DNA of 64,000 nt, taken from Salvator merianae. Its lineage: Eukaryota; Chordata; Lepidosauria; Squamata; Teiidae. Positions within the stretch are counted from its first letter, which is position 1; each line of letters starts with the position of its first letter. The stretch spans positions 16,353,289-16,417,288 of the forward strand of contig QVOM02000034.1 of NCBI GenBank assembly GCA_003586115.2, read 5' to 3'. A program made the translations under genes and the position numbers. The notes under the pieces are model-generated. The model was not told the DNA's origin. It did not search any database and saw only the letters and a program-made list of their open reading frames with translations. Of this stretch, positions 1 through 11,400 are shown one piece after another.

Positions 1-138
1 TTTTTTTTTTTTAAGGTTTGTTTGTCTCTTTTTCAATGTATATTCATTTGGGGGGGGGAGCACCATATGTTTTATTTCTTTCTGATGTTGATATAATTTG
101 TTAATAAATATATTAATTAAAAAATACCCCCCCCCCCA
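1..138. repeat. Low-complexity window start
   Basis: A T run (1-12), a G run (50-58) and a C run (127-137) lie in otherwise AT-rich DNA. The T run touches the window edge, so it may be the end of a larger repeat. No gene signal is visible. Confidence 0.7.
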
Positions 139-1057
139 AAAGAGTCTTTAATGGTACTTTGGGAATGATTTGATCCTGCAACAGATGCACAGCGGTGCAG
201 CCATATAAGAGTGCTCCCAGGGTGGAGGAAATGCACAGTTCTGCATTCTGGGAGCCCTCACTTTGTTGCAAGCACTTCTTAGCACATACTACCAGCAGAG
301 CGATGGCAAGAGCTTTGACAGTGCTTCCCCTTGCTCTGAACTCCTGCACTGTCTTCCATTATTGTCAAAGCGGAGAAAATTCTTCTGCAACCATTTCCTG
401 TGCTCCACAAAAAGCCCTGAGTGGAAACATCCAACAGAGGAATGGAAATTCCCTGGTTTAGTGTTCTCCTTTTGCCAGGAGCAGAGACAGGCATACAAAC
501 AACACACTGACACTGCAGTGACTGACAGAGTGGAGAGTGAAGATTGTTGCAGGAGCAACCTTCACTCATGCTGCAACTTCGGCTGCCGTGGGGCAGCTGC
601 CTGAGTTGGTGAAGAGGACCACAAGCACAGAAATGGGCTTTTATCTCTTGATTTGCATTCACTTTGGTATACAAGAAACTGCATGTGTGATAAAAGGTAA
701 TAAACACGTGTTACTGGACTCTGCTTCCATACGTGAGATTGTTTGTGCACACCGGGCTGGAAACTGCATGAGTACATGTGTATCTTGTTCTATAAATAGG
801 AAAAGCACAAGTCACATGCAAAGCAAGTTTGATAAAAATGTGAAAGAAAGAGGAATTTGAATTCTGGCACATTCATTTACTCAGACCTTCCAGCAAATCA
901 AAACAGTGAAAACCAACATCATTAGCAGTGTTTAAGTGAACTCACATGTTCATTTCTTCCTGATATCCATGTTTTTCTCCTGCAGGTGGTACAAAGGAGG
1001 CACATGATTCTACAATGGTGATTGATGGTTACTGGGACTGGTGGAGGGAGAAACAAG
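139..1057. other. Unassigned intergenic sequence
   Basis: Overlapping open frames of 60-140 codons occur on both strands at 195-860, but none shows a recognisable domain and they overlap each other in conflicting frames. Composition is ordinary. I see no known repeat here. Confidence 0.5.
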
Positions 1058-1122
1058 GGATCTGTTCACACTTTACAGCTTAGAATGGTATTGTGATAGT
1101 ATTCTAGGCTGTACAAGACACT

Positions 1123-1699
1123 GGGCCTTTTCGTACTGAGCTCCGTAGTCCGTTCCCAGTAGTTGGCTTCGGACCGGAGGGGTTGGAGAACGCTGGCTGC
1201 CATTTGCACTCCCAGCCAGAGGACCGGACCCGAAGCCAACCAGCAGAGGGAACAGTGCGGATGGCATCCGCTAGTTCGGTATCGCACTCCATACCATCGA
1301 GCTCCGCTTCGCAACGAGAGGGCTCCTTACGGAGCCAGCTTCGTAATGGCAGCTAGGCTGCCATGCCCAAAGGGCTATCCCGGGCACGAAGCATCGGACC
1401 GGGGTACGCAGCATCGGACTGGGGTTCGAAGCTTCGGACCACGCATGCGCAGCTGCGCCAGTCACGGCTGGCCACCATTTCAAATGCGGACGGGAGTGCG
1501 AAAGCACCGTGCCCAATCTTCGCTCCATCACGCAGGTCGGAATGAAGACAAGCTTTTACTTGTCTAGCCTTACCCAGCATCGGGTTCGGTTCGGGTATGA
1601 AGTGGTTTGGATCGGGTGAGGTGCGCGCCCGCGGCAGTGCGAAAGCTCCGTTCCAGCGAACGGACAGGAACGTTCCACTCGCTAAGTGCGAAAAGGCCC
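1123..1699. mobile_element. CpG-rich MITE, PIF/Harbinger-like, TSD ACT
   Basis: The 5' terminus GGGCCTTTTCGTAC and the reverse complement of the 3' terminus (GGGCCTTTTCGCAC) match at 13 of 14 positions. ACT flanks both sides (1120-1122 and 1700-1702), giving a 3-bp target-site duplication. The interior is GC-rich and dense in CpG, unlike the surrounding AT-rich DNA. Open frames on both strands here (for example 1163-1567) follow from high GC and low stop density; no transposase motif is seen. Similar termini recur at 15467, 31898, 32740, 37651, 45336 and 54553. Confidence 0.62.
1385..1444. repeat. Three tandem 20-bp units
   Basis: Three adjacent 20-bp units start at 1385, 1405 and 1425, with the shared core CGAAGCATCGGACC or near variants. 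They lie inside the CpG-rich MITE and account for part of its CpG density. Confidence 0.75.
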
Positions 1700-2153
1700 A
1701 CTGTGAGGTGTCTGCCATCTGCACTGTGAGGCCTGGAACAGCCCCATATCAGGCCTCCAGCACTTGAAGTGCTTTTTGGAATTACCAGTAGACCTTGACA
1801 CTGAGGTCTACTGGTGGACCCATGAGTCCTGGTCTAGAACACAGACGCATGCAGAAGGCACACCTCTTATTATTGGGACTACCAGGGGACCCATTTTGGT
1901 GGTGCATCAAAGTGTGCCAGCAAAATGGGTCCCCAGTGGCTCCAAGGCTAGGAATTTTCATTCTTAGTCTGTGGATCCTCAGGAGACAGCCTCAAAGCTT
2001 GTGTGAGCTTCAGGGCTGGTGCAGGGGCTGGTCTGGATTGGCACTGTCATGCAGATAGCACTGTTCTAGACCACCCCTTTCTACTGGCTGACCCAGCAGG
2101 CCTGCTGGTCCAGACCCATTTGTTCAGAACATGGAGAGGAGAGTGTAGAAAAG

Positions 2154-3336
2154 GCCACAGACTGTGACATTGCGAAAGTGGATGGGAAAGTGAACTGGAT
2201 CTGGGCTGTTTGGTGTGGTATACCACTGCCCACTTTGCCCTTTTGGGCAGCCAATCTTAACCTTCCAGCATCAATATCATTGCTTCTACCTCTTTACTGA
2301 ATGATTTTTGAGAGTTTTAAAATCACAGCTTTTCCCTTTCATGCAGTATTTTTAATGTACATCTTTGATGTGGGGCAGTCATGTATATTTACTATTGCTA
2401 AATTGTTCTCCCACCATAAACAGTTCTCTTACTGCCAACACCAATGTTTTTGGCAACCTCTATCTTTGGTTGTACATTTTTAGTTCTGGGTCCCAACATG
2501 ATCGCATGGGCACAGCGGCCAAAATGATTCCTGTCATACATAAGAAAGAAACCCTAACCCCTCTGAAAGAACATGGCCTATGGAAGGTTTTTTTGTTTTT
2601 GTTTTGCTCATCATGGACAGAGCAGTACCTTTTCACTTTCCCATTGAACACTTTTGCTTCCATTTACCAAATAGAAATTAGGAGCAAGGGCAAATGCTTT
2701 GTTCACAGTGGAGACTGATTTACCGGAAAGCAATGCCTCCTGGTAGAATGCTGTGTCCGTGTGGTACATGGCATTGGAGCAGATTCTAGAGAAAAAATGG
2801 CACCAGACCCCACTCCAATGGGAGAGCACTTTGAAACAATCCACAGGTATTCCTTAGTGGTAGACTGACCCAAACAGTCTTGTGTGGATGACAGTGAGCA
2901 GTTGCCATTTTACTGGGTTCCCAGAAGCAGCTCCAGACGTGAGCTGCTTCTGAGTGCCTGCCGGAAAAGAACCCTAGTCAGCAACTTCAGAGGCTGGGAA
3001 CATTCATTTCAAGTCTCTGAAGCTAGGGTGACTGGACTACAATGATGCAGATGGCCCTTGGCTCTTGGCCCACACCACTGACTGGCACTCTGATCTGGCT
3101 TTAGATCAGACCTCCATAACATGGGATAATGTGTGTGATATGGAAATTGCCAAGGTTTCCATCTTTGACACAGTTTTCATATTCTTTTAAAACAATGTGG
3201 CACTGCCTCCAATTTCCAAATGTAGCACTGTAAGGTACTCCTGGTACATTGGTTTGTTTTGTGGATTGAAATTTGTGCAAAACTCTTTGACAGTATAATG
3301 GATTAAAATAGAATATATATGTATCACGAGTATATG
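2154..3336. other. Unassigned intergenic sequence
   Basis: No coding or RNA signal is recognised. Short inverted stretches around 2930-2960 (AGCAGCTC...GAGCTGCT) and 3030-3115 suggest a decayed foldback element, but I could not define its ends. Confidence 0.4.
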
Positions 3337-3786
3337 CTACCTTTTCGCATTTGCAACTAGTGAGCGCCAGGGATGGTCACTAGTCAAGGACCTCCGCGCT
3401 TTACGGAAACCCTGGTGATCAGGAGCAGACTCCAGCTGTGGAACACAAAATTGTGTTCCACAGCTGTACTGGAAGCAGCTGGACTGCTCCCAGTACAGTG
3501 TGTTCGCACCCACTTCCAGATGTGAATGCACAGCTGCACAGCATGGCTGTGCCTGCACCTGTGCTGTCCCGCAGTGTTCCTGGTCACCATGGCAGCAAAC
3601 AGAAGCTTCCTAGATGCTGTCATGGCACAGAACACCAGCAGGACACCTCCATTCACACTGTGAATGCTGGAATCCTGCTGACATTTTGAAGACCTCGCAA
3701 TGTGGATGATCTCCAGGCTGTGAGGTCTATTCCATTCTGGAATGCTTGCTTCTGAACATTCCAAGATGGAAAGTGTGAAAAGGCCC
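3337..3786. mobile_element. Harbinger-like foldback MITE, TSD ATG
   Basis: The left end carries ACCTTTTCGCATTTG and the right end CAAGATGGAAAGTGTGAAAA followed by GGCCC. Their reverse complements align over the CCTTTTC-CA-TTT core shared with the 1123 element. ATG flanks both sides (3334-3336 and 3787-3789). The first bases of the left terminus have decayed. The interior holds a perfect palindrome at 3433-3466 and other inverted segments. Confidence 0.5.
3433..3466. repeat. Perfect palindrome, 16-bp arms
   Basis: The arm CAGCTGTGGAACACAA at 3433-3448 is followed by a 2-base centre AA and by its exact reverse complement at 3451-3466. Further inverted bases outside (AGCAG...CTGCT) extend it imperfectly. 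Confidence 0.95.
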
Positions 3787-4629
3787 ATGGAGTGAGGATT
3801 ATTCTGTTGGACAGTGCAGAAAAGAAGGAAACTGACCATCATTTTTAAAATACACTTCTTGCTTTTATTATTACGTGCATTGCAAATACCTCATCCATGG
3901 ACACCTCTGAAGGGGTCTGGATTTAAAATCCTTCTTAGTTAAATTTTGAGGACACTGTAATAAAACAGTGCTTTATAACCCACTCAAGGTCTATTAAATA
4001 AAGGCACTGAAGAAGCCCTTCTCCACTTGAGATAGGCTTGTCAAGTTAATCTAATTTCTGTGACTGTGTGCATGAGGCATGCTAAAGCTATAGTCTTCTC
4101 TGGATGATTTTAAGAATTAATTATTTAGATTTCCTATTTCTATTTAATAATATCTGCACATTACTGCATTCCATTTATTCCTTTATGGTTTACAATATTA
4201 GTCTAATTATTGCTCTGGGTACCTCCATGCATGACACAGTAGAAAACATTCTCCTCATCAAACTGGAAAGAACTGCTGAGCCAGGGCAACCATCAAGCAA
4301 AGAAAAGTTTGTTAGGCCCAATATGCTAATAAATTCTGGCAATAAGCTTGCTGCTAAAATGTCAGCTTGTCAAAGACTTAATCATGTCTGATTGTTCCCG
4401 TATCTTCCTATTATGCTGGGATAAATTATTGTTTACAACTTTAGCCCATGTGAGCTTGTTACTTTCAGTGGTTTTTCTTTTTTTCCTTCCAAGGGTATGA
4501 TAAGAAAGAAAGCTCTGTTTCTATGATTGCTTCAATATTTGTTTCAAAGATCACTATCAAAGGCAACTGATGAGTAAACGAGGCCTTGTGAAAGCAAAAA
4601 TCTGTGTCCTCGCTTAGTAATGACAATGG
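3787..4629. other. Unassigned AT-rich sequence
   Basis: No repeat or gene recognised. An open frame of 95 codons at 4104-4391 has no domain I recognise and is treated as chance. Confidence 0.4.
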
Positions 4630-4965
4630 TTTAGAGAAAACAGCTAATGCAGAATGTTGCAACTGGGGTAGTGTCACCCCAGAAAACATTGTATTGCCAG
4701 CATTGTATTGGCTACCAATAGGATCCAGGGCCAATTCAAAGTGTTACTTCTAACTTATAAAGCCCTAAATGACCCTGGACCTTGATATTTGAAAGATTGC
4801 CTCATCCAATATTGACCACCCTGGAATCTGAGGTCACATGGAGCTGACTTGCTGACTGTTCCACCTATTGAAGGTGTTGTGTGGGTAGACATGCCTCAGT
4901 AATTCAGTTTTGCTTCTACTACTTCTAAGATTTTTCTTTGTAAGCCAGTTTGTAAACCACCGATC
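4630..4965 (+). mobile_element. L2-type LINE relic, C-terminal RT region
   Basis: Read in shifting frames, it encodes a decayed version of the C-terminal segment seen intact in the LINE at 11200-11350. The order is VQNVATG, then a stretch like 'tLyelHWLP', then 'GPIQ' (for 'TQFKVL'), then a 'KALNDPGP' equivalent around 4755-4785. Several stops interrupt it. It is an old 5'-truncated insertion. Confidence 0.5.
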
Positions 4966-5504
4966 CTATTCATAGAACTGGGCTGGTGGCACAAGGTTCA
5001 TTAAAAACCAATTCAGACACAGGCTCAGTTCAGTTCAATGTGAACCAAACTGCAAAAAAAGCTAATTTACATCCCTAATCATTGGGAGTTTTTGAAGATC
5101 ATTTTATTTCTCAGAAACTGGTCTTTTGTTTCTCTAGAGTTTTGGCAGGTACCCTTTTGTTCTGGAGGCTACAGTGAATCCTTTGAACATATAACTCATA
5201 ATTGTATTTGTGAAGATTCCAGTTATCAGTTTAAACATTATTGGCAAGCATGTGATCACTTTGTAATTGCTTGCAATTCTACCATTGTCTTTTATTATTC
5301 AAAATATTTTGCAAGTTGACATCCATCCATCAGCTTTTCAATTTTGCAATATCTGTTTGAATTGCAAAAGCCAATCATTTGCATAGTTTTGTCAGGTGTT
5401 TGAGCCAAAATCCATGCACTACATCTTTTTCGAATACACTGCAGTTCCTGTCATTTTTAGCTTGCATATCTAAAAGAAGAAATGGCACTTCCAAGTCCAG
5501 GATG
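4966..5504. other. Unassigned AT-rich sequence
   Basis: No recognisable gene or repeat. The CR1 relic that follows may begin slightly upstream of the point given. Confidence 0.4.
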
Positions 5505-6550
5505 ACACCAGCATAGCTTAAATATGCAGTACAGGGAGTTGTTAAAAGTAAGAAATGGAAGGCTTATCCTAATGAGAACATGAAGGAACACAAATTTTAT
5601 CAAAAGAAATGCAAGGCAGCAATCAGGAATGCTAAGAAGGATTTTGAGGGGCACATTGCTAAAAACATTAGAAGAAATAATAACTTATTTAAGTAGATCA
5701 GAAGTAGGAATACAAGTAGGAAAGCAGTTGGACTATTAGACATCAATGTACAGAAAAGGATAATTAAAGAGGATACAGAGATTGCAGAGAAGTTAAATGA
5801 ATTATTTGCCTCTGTTTTCACTGCGAATGACAGACAGCATATGCCTGCCACTGAGCCTATCTTTTCAGGGACTGAGTCAGAAAAACTAAACTAGATAGAG
5901 GTAACAAGGGAGAAGGTTCTCTCATGCCTTAATAAACTAAATGATAACAAATCAACAGGACCAGGTGGTATTCATCCCGCAGTTCTTAGAGAACTCAAAT
6001 GTGAAATTGCTGATCTAGCCAAAATATATAATCTTTCTCTATGATCTGTGTCTTTGCATGAAGACTAGAGGGTAGCAAATATAACACCAGTCTTCAAACA
6101 AGGATCCAGGGATGATCCAGGAAATGACATATCAGCCAGCTTAACATCAGGTCCAGGTGAAGTGGTGGAAACCATCATGAAGGATAAAATTAGTACACAT
6201 ATAGAGAAGCAAACATTGCTGAAGGAAAATCAGCATGGCTTCTGTAAAAGGTAAATCATGCCTTATTAACTTAGAAATCTTTGAGAGTGTTAATAAGCAT
6301 ATGGATAAAGGTTATCCAGTTGGCATTGTCTATCTGGACTCAGAAGGCTTTTGATAAAATCAAAGACTCTTGAATAAGCTCATCTGTCATGGAATAAAAT
6401 GACAGATCCTGATCTGTATTGGTAAAATGGCTCAAGGTCAAGAAACAGAAACTAGTAATAAATAGTCAGTTCTCAGAGTGGAGGGGAGTAAAAAGCGGGG
6501 TCCCCTGAACTTCAGTATAAGAACTCGTGCTTTATAATTTATTCCCCACT
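5505..6550 (+). mobile_element. CR1 LINE fragment, ORF2 reverse-transcriptase part
   Basis: Across several frameshifts and stops, the + strand encodes the linker and N-terminal RT blocks of a CR1 ORF2. These are KKDFEGHIAKNIRRNNN (about 5630), EIAEKLNELFASVFTAND (about 5780), NDNKSTGPGGIHPAVLREL (about 5945), NITPVFKQGSRDDPGN (about 6080), ENQHGFCK (about 6230) and a decayed LDSQKAFDK (about 6335). The end near 6510-6540 corresponds to the GSVLGPVLFNLF block. Both the 5' end and the 3' end are missing. The copy starting at 49515 covers the same region, which helps fix the alignment. Confidence 0.8.
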
Positions 6551-6889
6551 CCCTGAGTGGAGTTACTCCATACATCTCCACAATGATGCAGCTGGATACC
6601 TTGACTGTTGCCCAGGGTCATGAGAAAGGCATCTTAAGCTCTACTCCAAAACAAGGCAAGATGAACCTGTACATAGAGGCTGGCTTACAGGAAGGCTGGA
6701 AAATTGACCTTCATGCACAGCACTCCAGGAGGCAACTTGATTGGCAGGGGTGGAAATAGCTGCTGTAATAGCCAGGCCACATGGAACACTCCTTCCCCCT
6801 CTAGATGGCTTACTAGGACATAAGTGGAGATAAGGTCTAGGTCTCATTTCTGTGGTGCCAGTGACTGACAATGATACATTGGATTTCTC
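6551..6889. other. Unassigned sequence between LINE relics
   Basis: Nothing clearly recognised. Parts may belong to the L2-type relic downstream, but no motif supports that. Confidence 0.35.
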
Positions 6890-7080
6890 TAACCAAATAG
6901 ACCTGCCCACATGTTAAGATCAGAAAGGGAAGGTCCTTCTTCTACCTCTGCCACCCTCAGAGGTATAAAGGGAGGGGGGGCACATGAAAGGGTCTTTTCT
7001 GTGGTGGCTCCCGGTCTTTGGGACAGCTTCTCTGGGGAGGTATGCCAGTCACGAACATTACAAATCAATAAAATGGTTCT
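6890..7080 (+). mobile_element. L2-type LINE relic, extreme C-terminus
   Basis: The frame from 6911 encodes ERVFSVVAPGLWDSFSGEV, which aligns with 'RAFSVAALTLWNQLPLEI' encoded at about 11456-11510 in the full-length LINE. The remainder of the element is lost. Confidence 0.5.
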
Positions 7081-7329
7081 GCTCTACACTGTGGTTTGGG
7101 AAACCAATCCATAGCATTATAAAAGCGATAACAGTAAAACAAAAGGCAATAAAGCTACTTTGAAAATAAGTGTGGATTAAGGAATAGAATAAAGGTAATA
7201 GAAGTTCTATGATCAAGCTTTATCAAAGAAAGTCTTCAAAGGCAGCTTCACACTAATAGAAAACAAGGTCACATATCCAAACATAGCTCAAATTAAGCTT
7301 CCACCAGTAATTTTTAAAACAGAGCAACA

Positions 7330-7537
7330 TCGGCGCTTAATTGCATTACGCTTCGTTTGACGCAGTTTGCTTGTGTTGAAAGAGCTCAGGGAGCTGTGGG
7401 TGAGAGAAGGAGTCCCGAAGTCTGAAGGAGGCACCGCCGCCGCTATGGCTGGCTACGAGAATTTGCTGTGGGATGCAGACTTGTGAGGTGGCGGAGCGGG
7501 AGCAGCGGGGCAACGGAGGGCAGAGCTCAGCCTCGGC
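7330..7537 (+). promoter_or_regulatory. Candidate LINE 5' UTR / internal promoter region
   Basis: A CpG-rich stretch starts abruptly after AT-rich DNA at about 7330 and leads into the first coding signal. Full-length LINEs usually begin with such a GC-rich internal promoter. No TATA box or specific factor site is claimed. It could also be the 5' UTR of a host-derived gene if ORF1 is not LINE-encoded. Confidence 0.35.
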
Positions 7538-8341
7538 ATGTCTGACCAGATGGTCCAGCTGAACAAGGAGAAGCTCCTGCTGGGGGAGAGGCTGTGGAGC
7601 CTGGCGGGGAGGAGGCTGCAGGGCCTGACAGAGCAGCTGAGTCTCCGGGCGTGGGAGAGGGAGACGTGGGACNNNNCGGTACCGCGGGCTGGAGCCGCGT
7701 CGCCTGTGACTGAGAAGCTGCTACGGCTGAAGGGCGAGATTGTGCGGGTGAGGAAGAAGCTGCGGACCATCCTCGTCAGCGGGAAGGAGCGCCTGGGCAG
7801 GGTCCACTCGCTGGAGAGAGAACTGGGGGGTCCTCTGGAGGCCTGGGAGCCCGGAGGAGATCCTGCTCCCCCGAAGAGCAGCCTGGAGGCAAGGAAGGCT
7901 GCGGCTTCTGTCTGGCGAGGGCGCTTCGTCTCCCTCAACCAGCTGCTTCCCGCGGAGCAGCCTGGCCTTCGAGGGCCTCCCGGGGAAGAAGAGGACTCCG
8001 CTGGGACCCCATTGCGAGTTATGAGCCAGGGGCTGCAGCAGAGCCTGTGGGAGAAGGACCTCCATGTTGCAGCCCTACAGGCACGCCTCAAGGACCCTCT
8101 TCTGGCCCCTGAATACCAGGCCTTGCCGGATTGGGTCTCTGAGAGCTCCGAAGCAGCTGCTCCCGTGACTCAGGGGGGGGAGCGGGGCCGAGGAGTAGGG
8201 CCCAGGGGAAGAGCTGAGGGCTGCCCTGGAAGAGAAGGTCGGCACCCTGGAGCAGGGCCGGGAGCTGCTTCAAGCAACTACAGGAGGCTCTGGCCACCCA
8301 GGAGGAGGCCGTGGAGTGGGTGTGGGAGGAAGAGTTTTTAA
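7444..8341 (+). pseudogene. Candidate LINE ORF1, coiled-coil protein, frameshifted
   Basis: A short frame at 7445 (MAGYENLLWDADL, then TGA) precedes the main frame from 7538 (267 codons, including the N-gap). The protein has leucine-rich heptad segments near residues 5-35 and 58-95 and a charged, proline-rich middle. After the G run at 8173-8180 the heptad pattern moves to another frame (EELRAALEEKVGTLEQGREL at 8208), and again near 8275 to a third (LQEALATQEEAVEWVWEEE). So at least two frameshifts lie near the C-terminus. Its position directly upstream of ORF2 and its coiled-coil nature fit a LINE ORF1. I recognise no RRM, CCHC knuckle, PHD finger or esterase domain. A host coiled-coil gene or captured exon is the alternative. 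Confidence 0.5.
7673..7676. other. Assembly gap (4 N)
   Basis: Four undetermined bases lie inside the candidate ORF1, in GC-rich sequence. The true gap length is unknown, so the reading frame across it cannot be trusted. Confidence 0.99.
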
Positions 8342-8462
8342 TGAGGGTTTAATTTTTTATTTTTATTTTAATTTTTATTTTTTTTTTTGGGGGGGGGGGA
8401 TTTGAGGGTGCTGGGATATTAAGGGGTTGGATAGCTTGTTTGGTTGGGTGTGTTTGGATTAG

Positions 8463-11400
8463 ATGTGGAGTGTGGGTGGTGAGTGTGTGGGGAGTGGAGG
8501 GACCGGCCTGCCGAGGGAGGACGGGGCCGGGGGATGGGGAGGGGCGATCTCTGGGATGGTAGAGGGTCGGAACATACCGGTTTTGCTGGGGAGAGGCAGA
8601 TATGGCGGGAGCCGGGGGGTAGGCCGCACTCGGGGAACGAGGGCTCGCTGCTTAAAAGCGGTTCCCCGTTCTAGCCCCTCAGAATCAGAATCACCTAGAG
8701 GCTCAACCCGTGGTACTGGTGATAGGCAATGTCTGGGCCCTGAGCTCCGGCTGCTGCTGCTCAATGCCAGGTCAGTGAATAATAAAGCTCCCCTCGTTCG
8801 GGACCTGCTTTCGGACGAGGTGGCTGACCTGGCATGTGTGACTGAAACCTGGCTGGGCCCTGAGGGAGGTGTTCCTCTCTCGGAAATCTGCCCAGCTGGG
8901 TTTCAGGTGTGGCACCAGCCACGACCCCAGGGAAGGGGTGGCGGAGTGGCAATTATTGCCCGGAAGACGCTTAGCCTGCGCAGGCTCGCTGCTCCCGAGA
9001 TTGCGGGTTGTGAGTTCCTCTTTGTGAAGTTGGACCTAGGGGTTCAGGTGGGCTTGTTGCTCGCGTACCTACCTCCCAACTACGTGTCGACTGCCCTGCC
9101 TGTGCTACTTGAGGAGGTGGCCGGGCTGGTCGTTGAGTCTCCCAGACTTATAGTCTTGGGGGACTTTAATGTGCCATCACTCGGCGAATCCTCGGGGTTG
9201 GCGCAGGAGTTCATGGCTTCCATGGCAACCATGGACCTGACCCAGGTAGTTCAGGGCCCGACTCATGAGAAGGGACACACACCTGACATGGTATTCCTCT
9301 CGGGACAGTTGAGTAATGAGCTGATTTTAAGGGGCTTAGATATTGTGCCCTTGTCATGGTCAGATCATTCTCTGCTACGGCTTGACTTCGGGGTGCCAAT
9401 CCTTCACCGTAGGGAGGCGGAACCGATTAGGTGGTTCCGCCCCAGACGCCTAATGGACCCGATGGGCTTTCAAAGGGCGCTTGGGGAAGTACCGGACTCG
9501 CTTATACACAATTCGGTGGAGTCCCTGGCAATGGCCTGGAATATGGCCGCGAAGGGGGCTCTTGATCGGATTGTGCCTATGCAACCTCTCTGTGGTAGTA
9601 GACCCAGAAGGTCTCCTTGGTTCACCGAGGAACTCAGGGGGATGAAACGCCAGAAGAGACGTCTAGAGAGCCGTTGGAGGGCCAGTAAATCCGAGTCTGA
9701 CCGAACACAACTAAGTTCTTATATTAAGACTTATCTTGTGGCGATCAAGGTGGCAAGATCGGCGTATCTTTCCACAGTGATTGAGTCTGCGGAATCTCAC
9801 CCAGCCGCCCTGTTTAGGGTGACTCACTCCCTCCTTGGTGTGTGGGGGGGGGAGGAAGAACCCGTGCAGGGTAGTGCTGAGGATTTTAATAAATTTTTCT
9901 CAGATAAAGTCGCTCAGATTCAGGCAGACCTGGACTCTGACTGGGAAGCTGTGTCGACTGAAAATGATTCAGTCGAGGTGACTGGGTCACGTCTTTGTCC
10001 AGTTATATGGGAAGAGTTTGAACCGGTGACGCCTGATGAAGTGGACAAGGCCATGGGAGCTGTGAGCTCCGCCACCTGTTTATTGGATCCATGTCCCTCC
10101 TGGCTGGTTTCAACCAGCAGGGAAGTGACACGGGGCTGGGTCCAGGCGATTTTAAATGCTTCTTTGAGGGAGGGGTCATTTCCAGCTCCCTACAAGGAGG
10201 CGATTGTGTGCTCCCTCCTCAAGAAGCCTTCTCTGGACCCAACTGTTTTAAACAACTATTGTCCTGTCTCCAACCTCCCCTTTATAGGGAACGTTGTCGA
10301 GAAGGTGGTGGCATTCCAGCTCCAGCAGTCCTTGGATGAAGCCGATTACCTAGGCCCGTGGCAGTCTGGTTTTAGGCCCGGCTACAGCACTGAGACTGCC
10401 TTGGTCGCACTGATAGATGATCTCTGGCGGGCTCGGGATAGGGGTTATTCCTCTATCCTGGTGCTTCTTGACCTCTCGGCGGCTTTCGATACCATCGACC
10501 ATGGTATCCTTCTATGCCGGCTGGAGGGGTTGGGAGTGGGAGCCACCGTTTTACGGTGGTTTTCCTCCTACCTGTCTGGTCGGTTGCAGTCGGTGTTAGT
10601 AGGGAGGCAGAGGTCTGCCCCTAGGCCCCTCATTTGTGGGGTGCCTCAGGGGTCTGTCCTCTCCCCCCTGCTATTCAACATTTACATGAAACCACTGGGT
10701 GAGATCATCCGTTGTTATGGGGTGAGTTACCATCAATACGCTGATGATACTCAGCTGTACATTTCCACCCCGCACCAATTCAGTGAAGCGGTTGATGTAA
10801 TGTGCCGGTGTCTGGAGGCTGTCAGGGTCTGGATGGGCGTCAACAGGCTTAGACCCAACCCTGACAAGACGGAATGGCTGTGGGTGTGACCTCCCAAGGA
10901 CTCGGCCATCTGTCCATCCATTACTTTGGGGGGGGGGAATTGTTGACCTCCTCAGAGAAGGTCCGTAATCTGGGTGTGCTCCTTGATCCGCAACTGACTT
11001 TGGAACATCATCTGTCGGCTGTGGCGAGAGGAGCATTTGCCCAGGTTCGGTTAGTCCATCAGTTACGGCCTTATTTGGATAGGGAGTCCCTCCTTACAGT
11101 TGCTCATGCCCTCATCACCTCGAGGATTGACTACTGCAATGCTCTCTACATGGGGCTGCCTTTGAAGAGTATCCGGAGACCGCAGGTAGTCCAAAATGCA
11201 GCCGCGCGAGCTATCTCTGGCTTGCCTAGATATGCCAGTGTCTCTCCAACACTCCGCGAGCTGCATTGGCTGCCGGTTAGTCTCCATACCCAATTCAAAG
11301 TGTTGGTAGTTACCTATAAAGCCCTACATGGCTTAGGACCAGGTTACTTACGGGACCGTCTCCTGCCTCATGTATCCCAGCGGCTGGTCAGGAGCCACAG

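Larger units (their letters stand above)
1058..2153. mobile_element. Composite Harbinger-like element hosting a nested MITE
   Basis: The left end (1058-1090) resembles the 5' end of the element at 37651, with a similar CACTTT...CTTAGAATGG stretch. The right end near 2140-2153 reads AGTGTAGAAAAGGCC, the family's 3' terminus. The interior (1760-2120) carries segments found again at 20550, 25060, 26890 and 54790-55060, such as a 'gaggtctac' block and a 'ctggtctggac' block. The CpG-rich MITE at 1123-1699 interrupts it. Flanking 3-mers do not match cleanly, so the outer limits are inferred. Confidence 0.35.

Noticed and set aside
1163..1567. 134-codon frame
   Set aside because: It lies wholly within the CpG-rich MITE, overlaps open frames on the other strand and has no transposase motif.
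7453..8091. 212-codon minus-strand frame
   Set aside because: Antisense of the candidate ORF1 in GC-rich DNA; the coiled-coil pattern and element layout favour the + strand.
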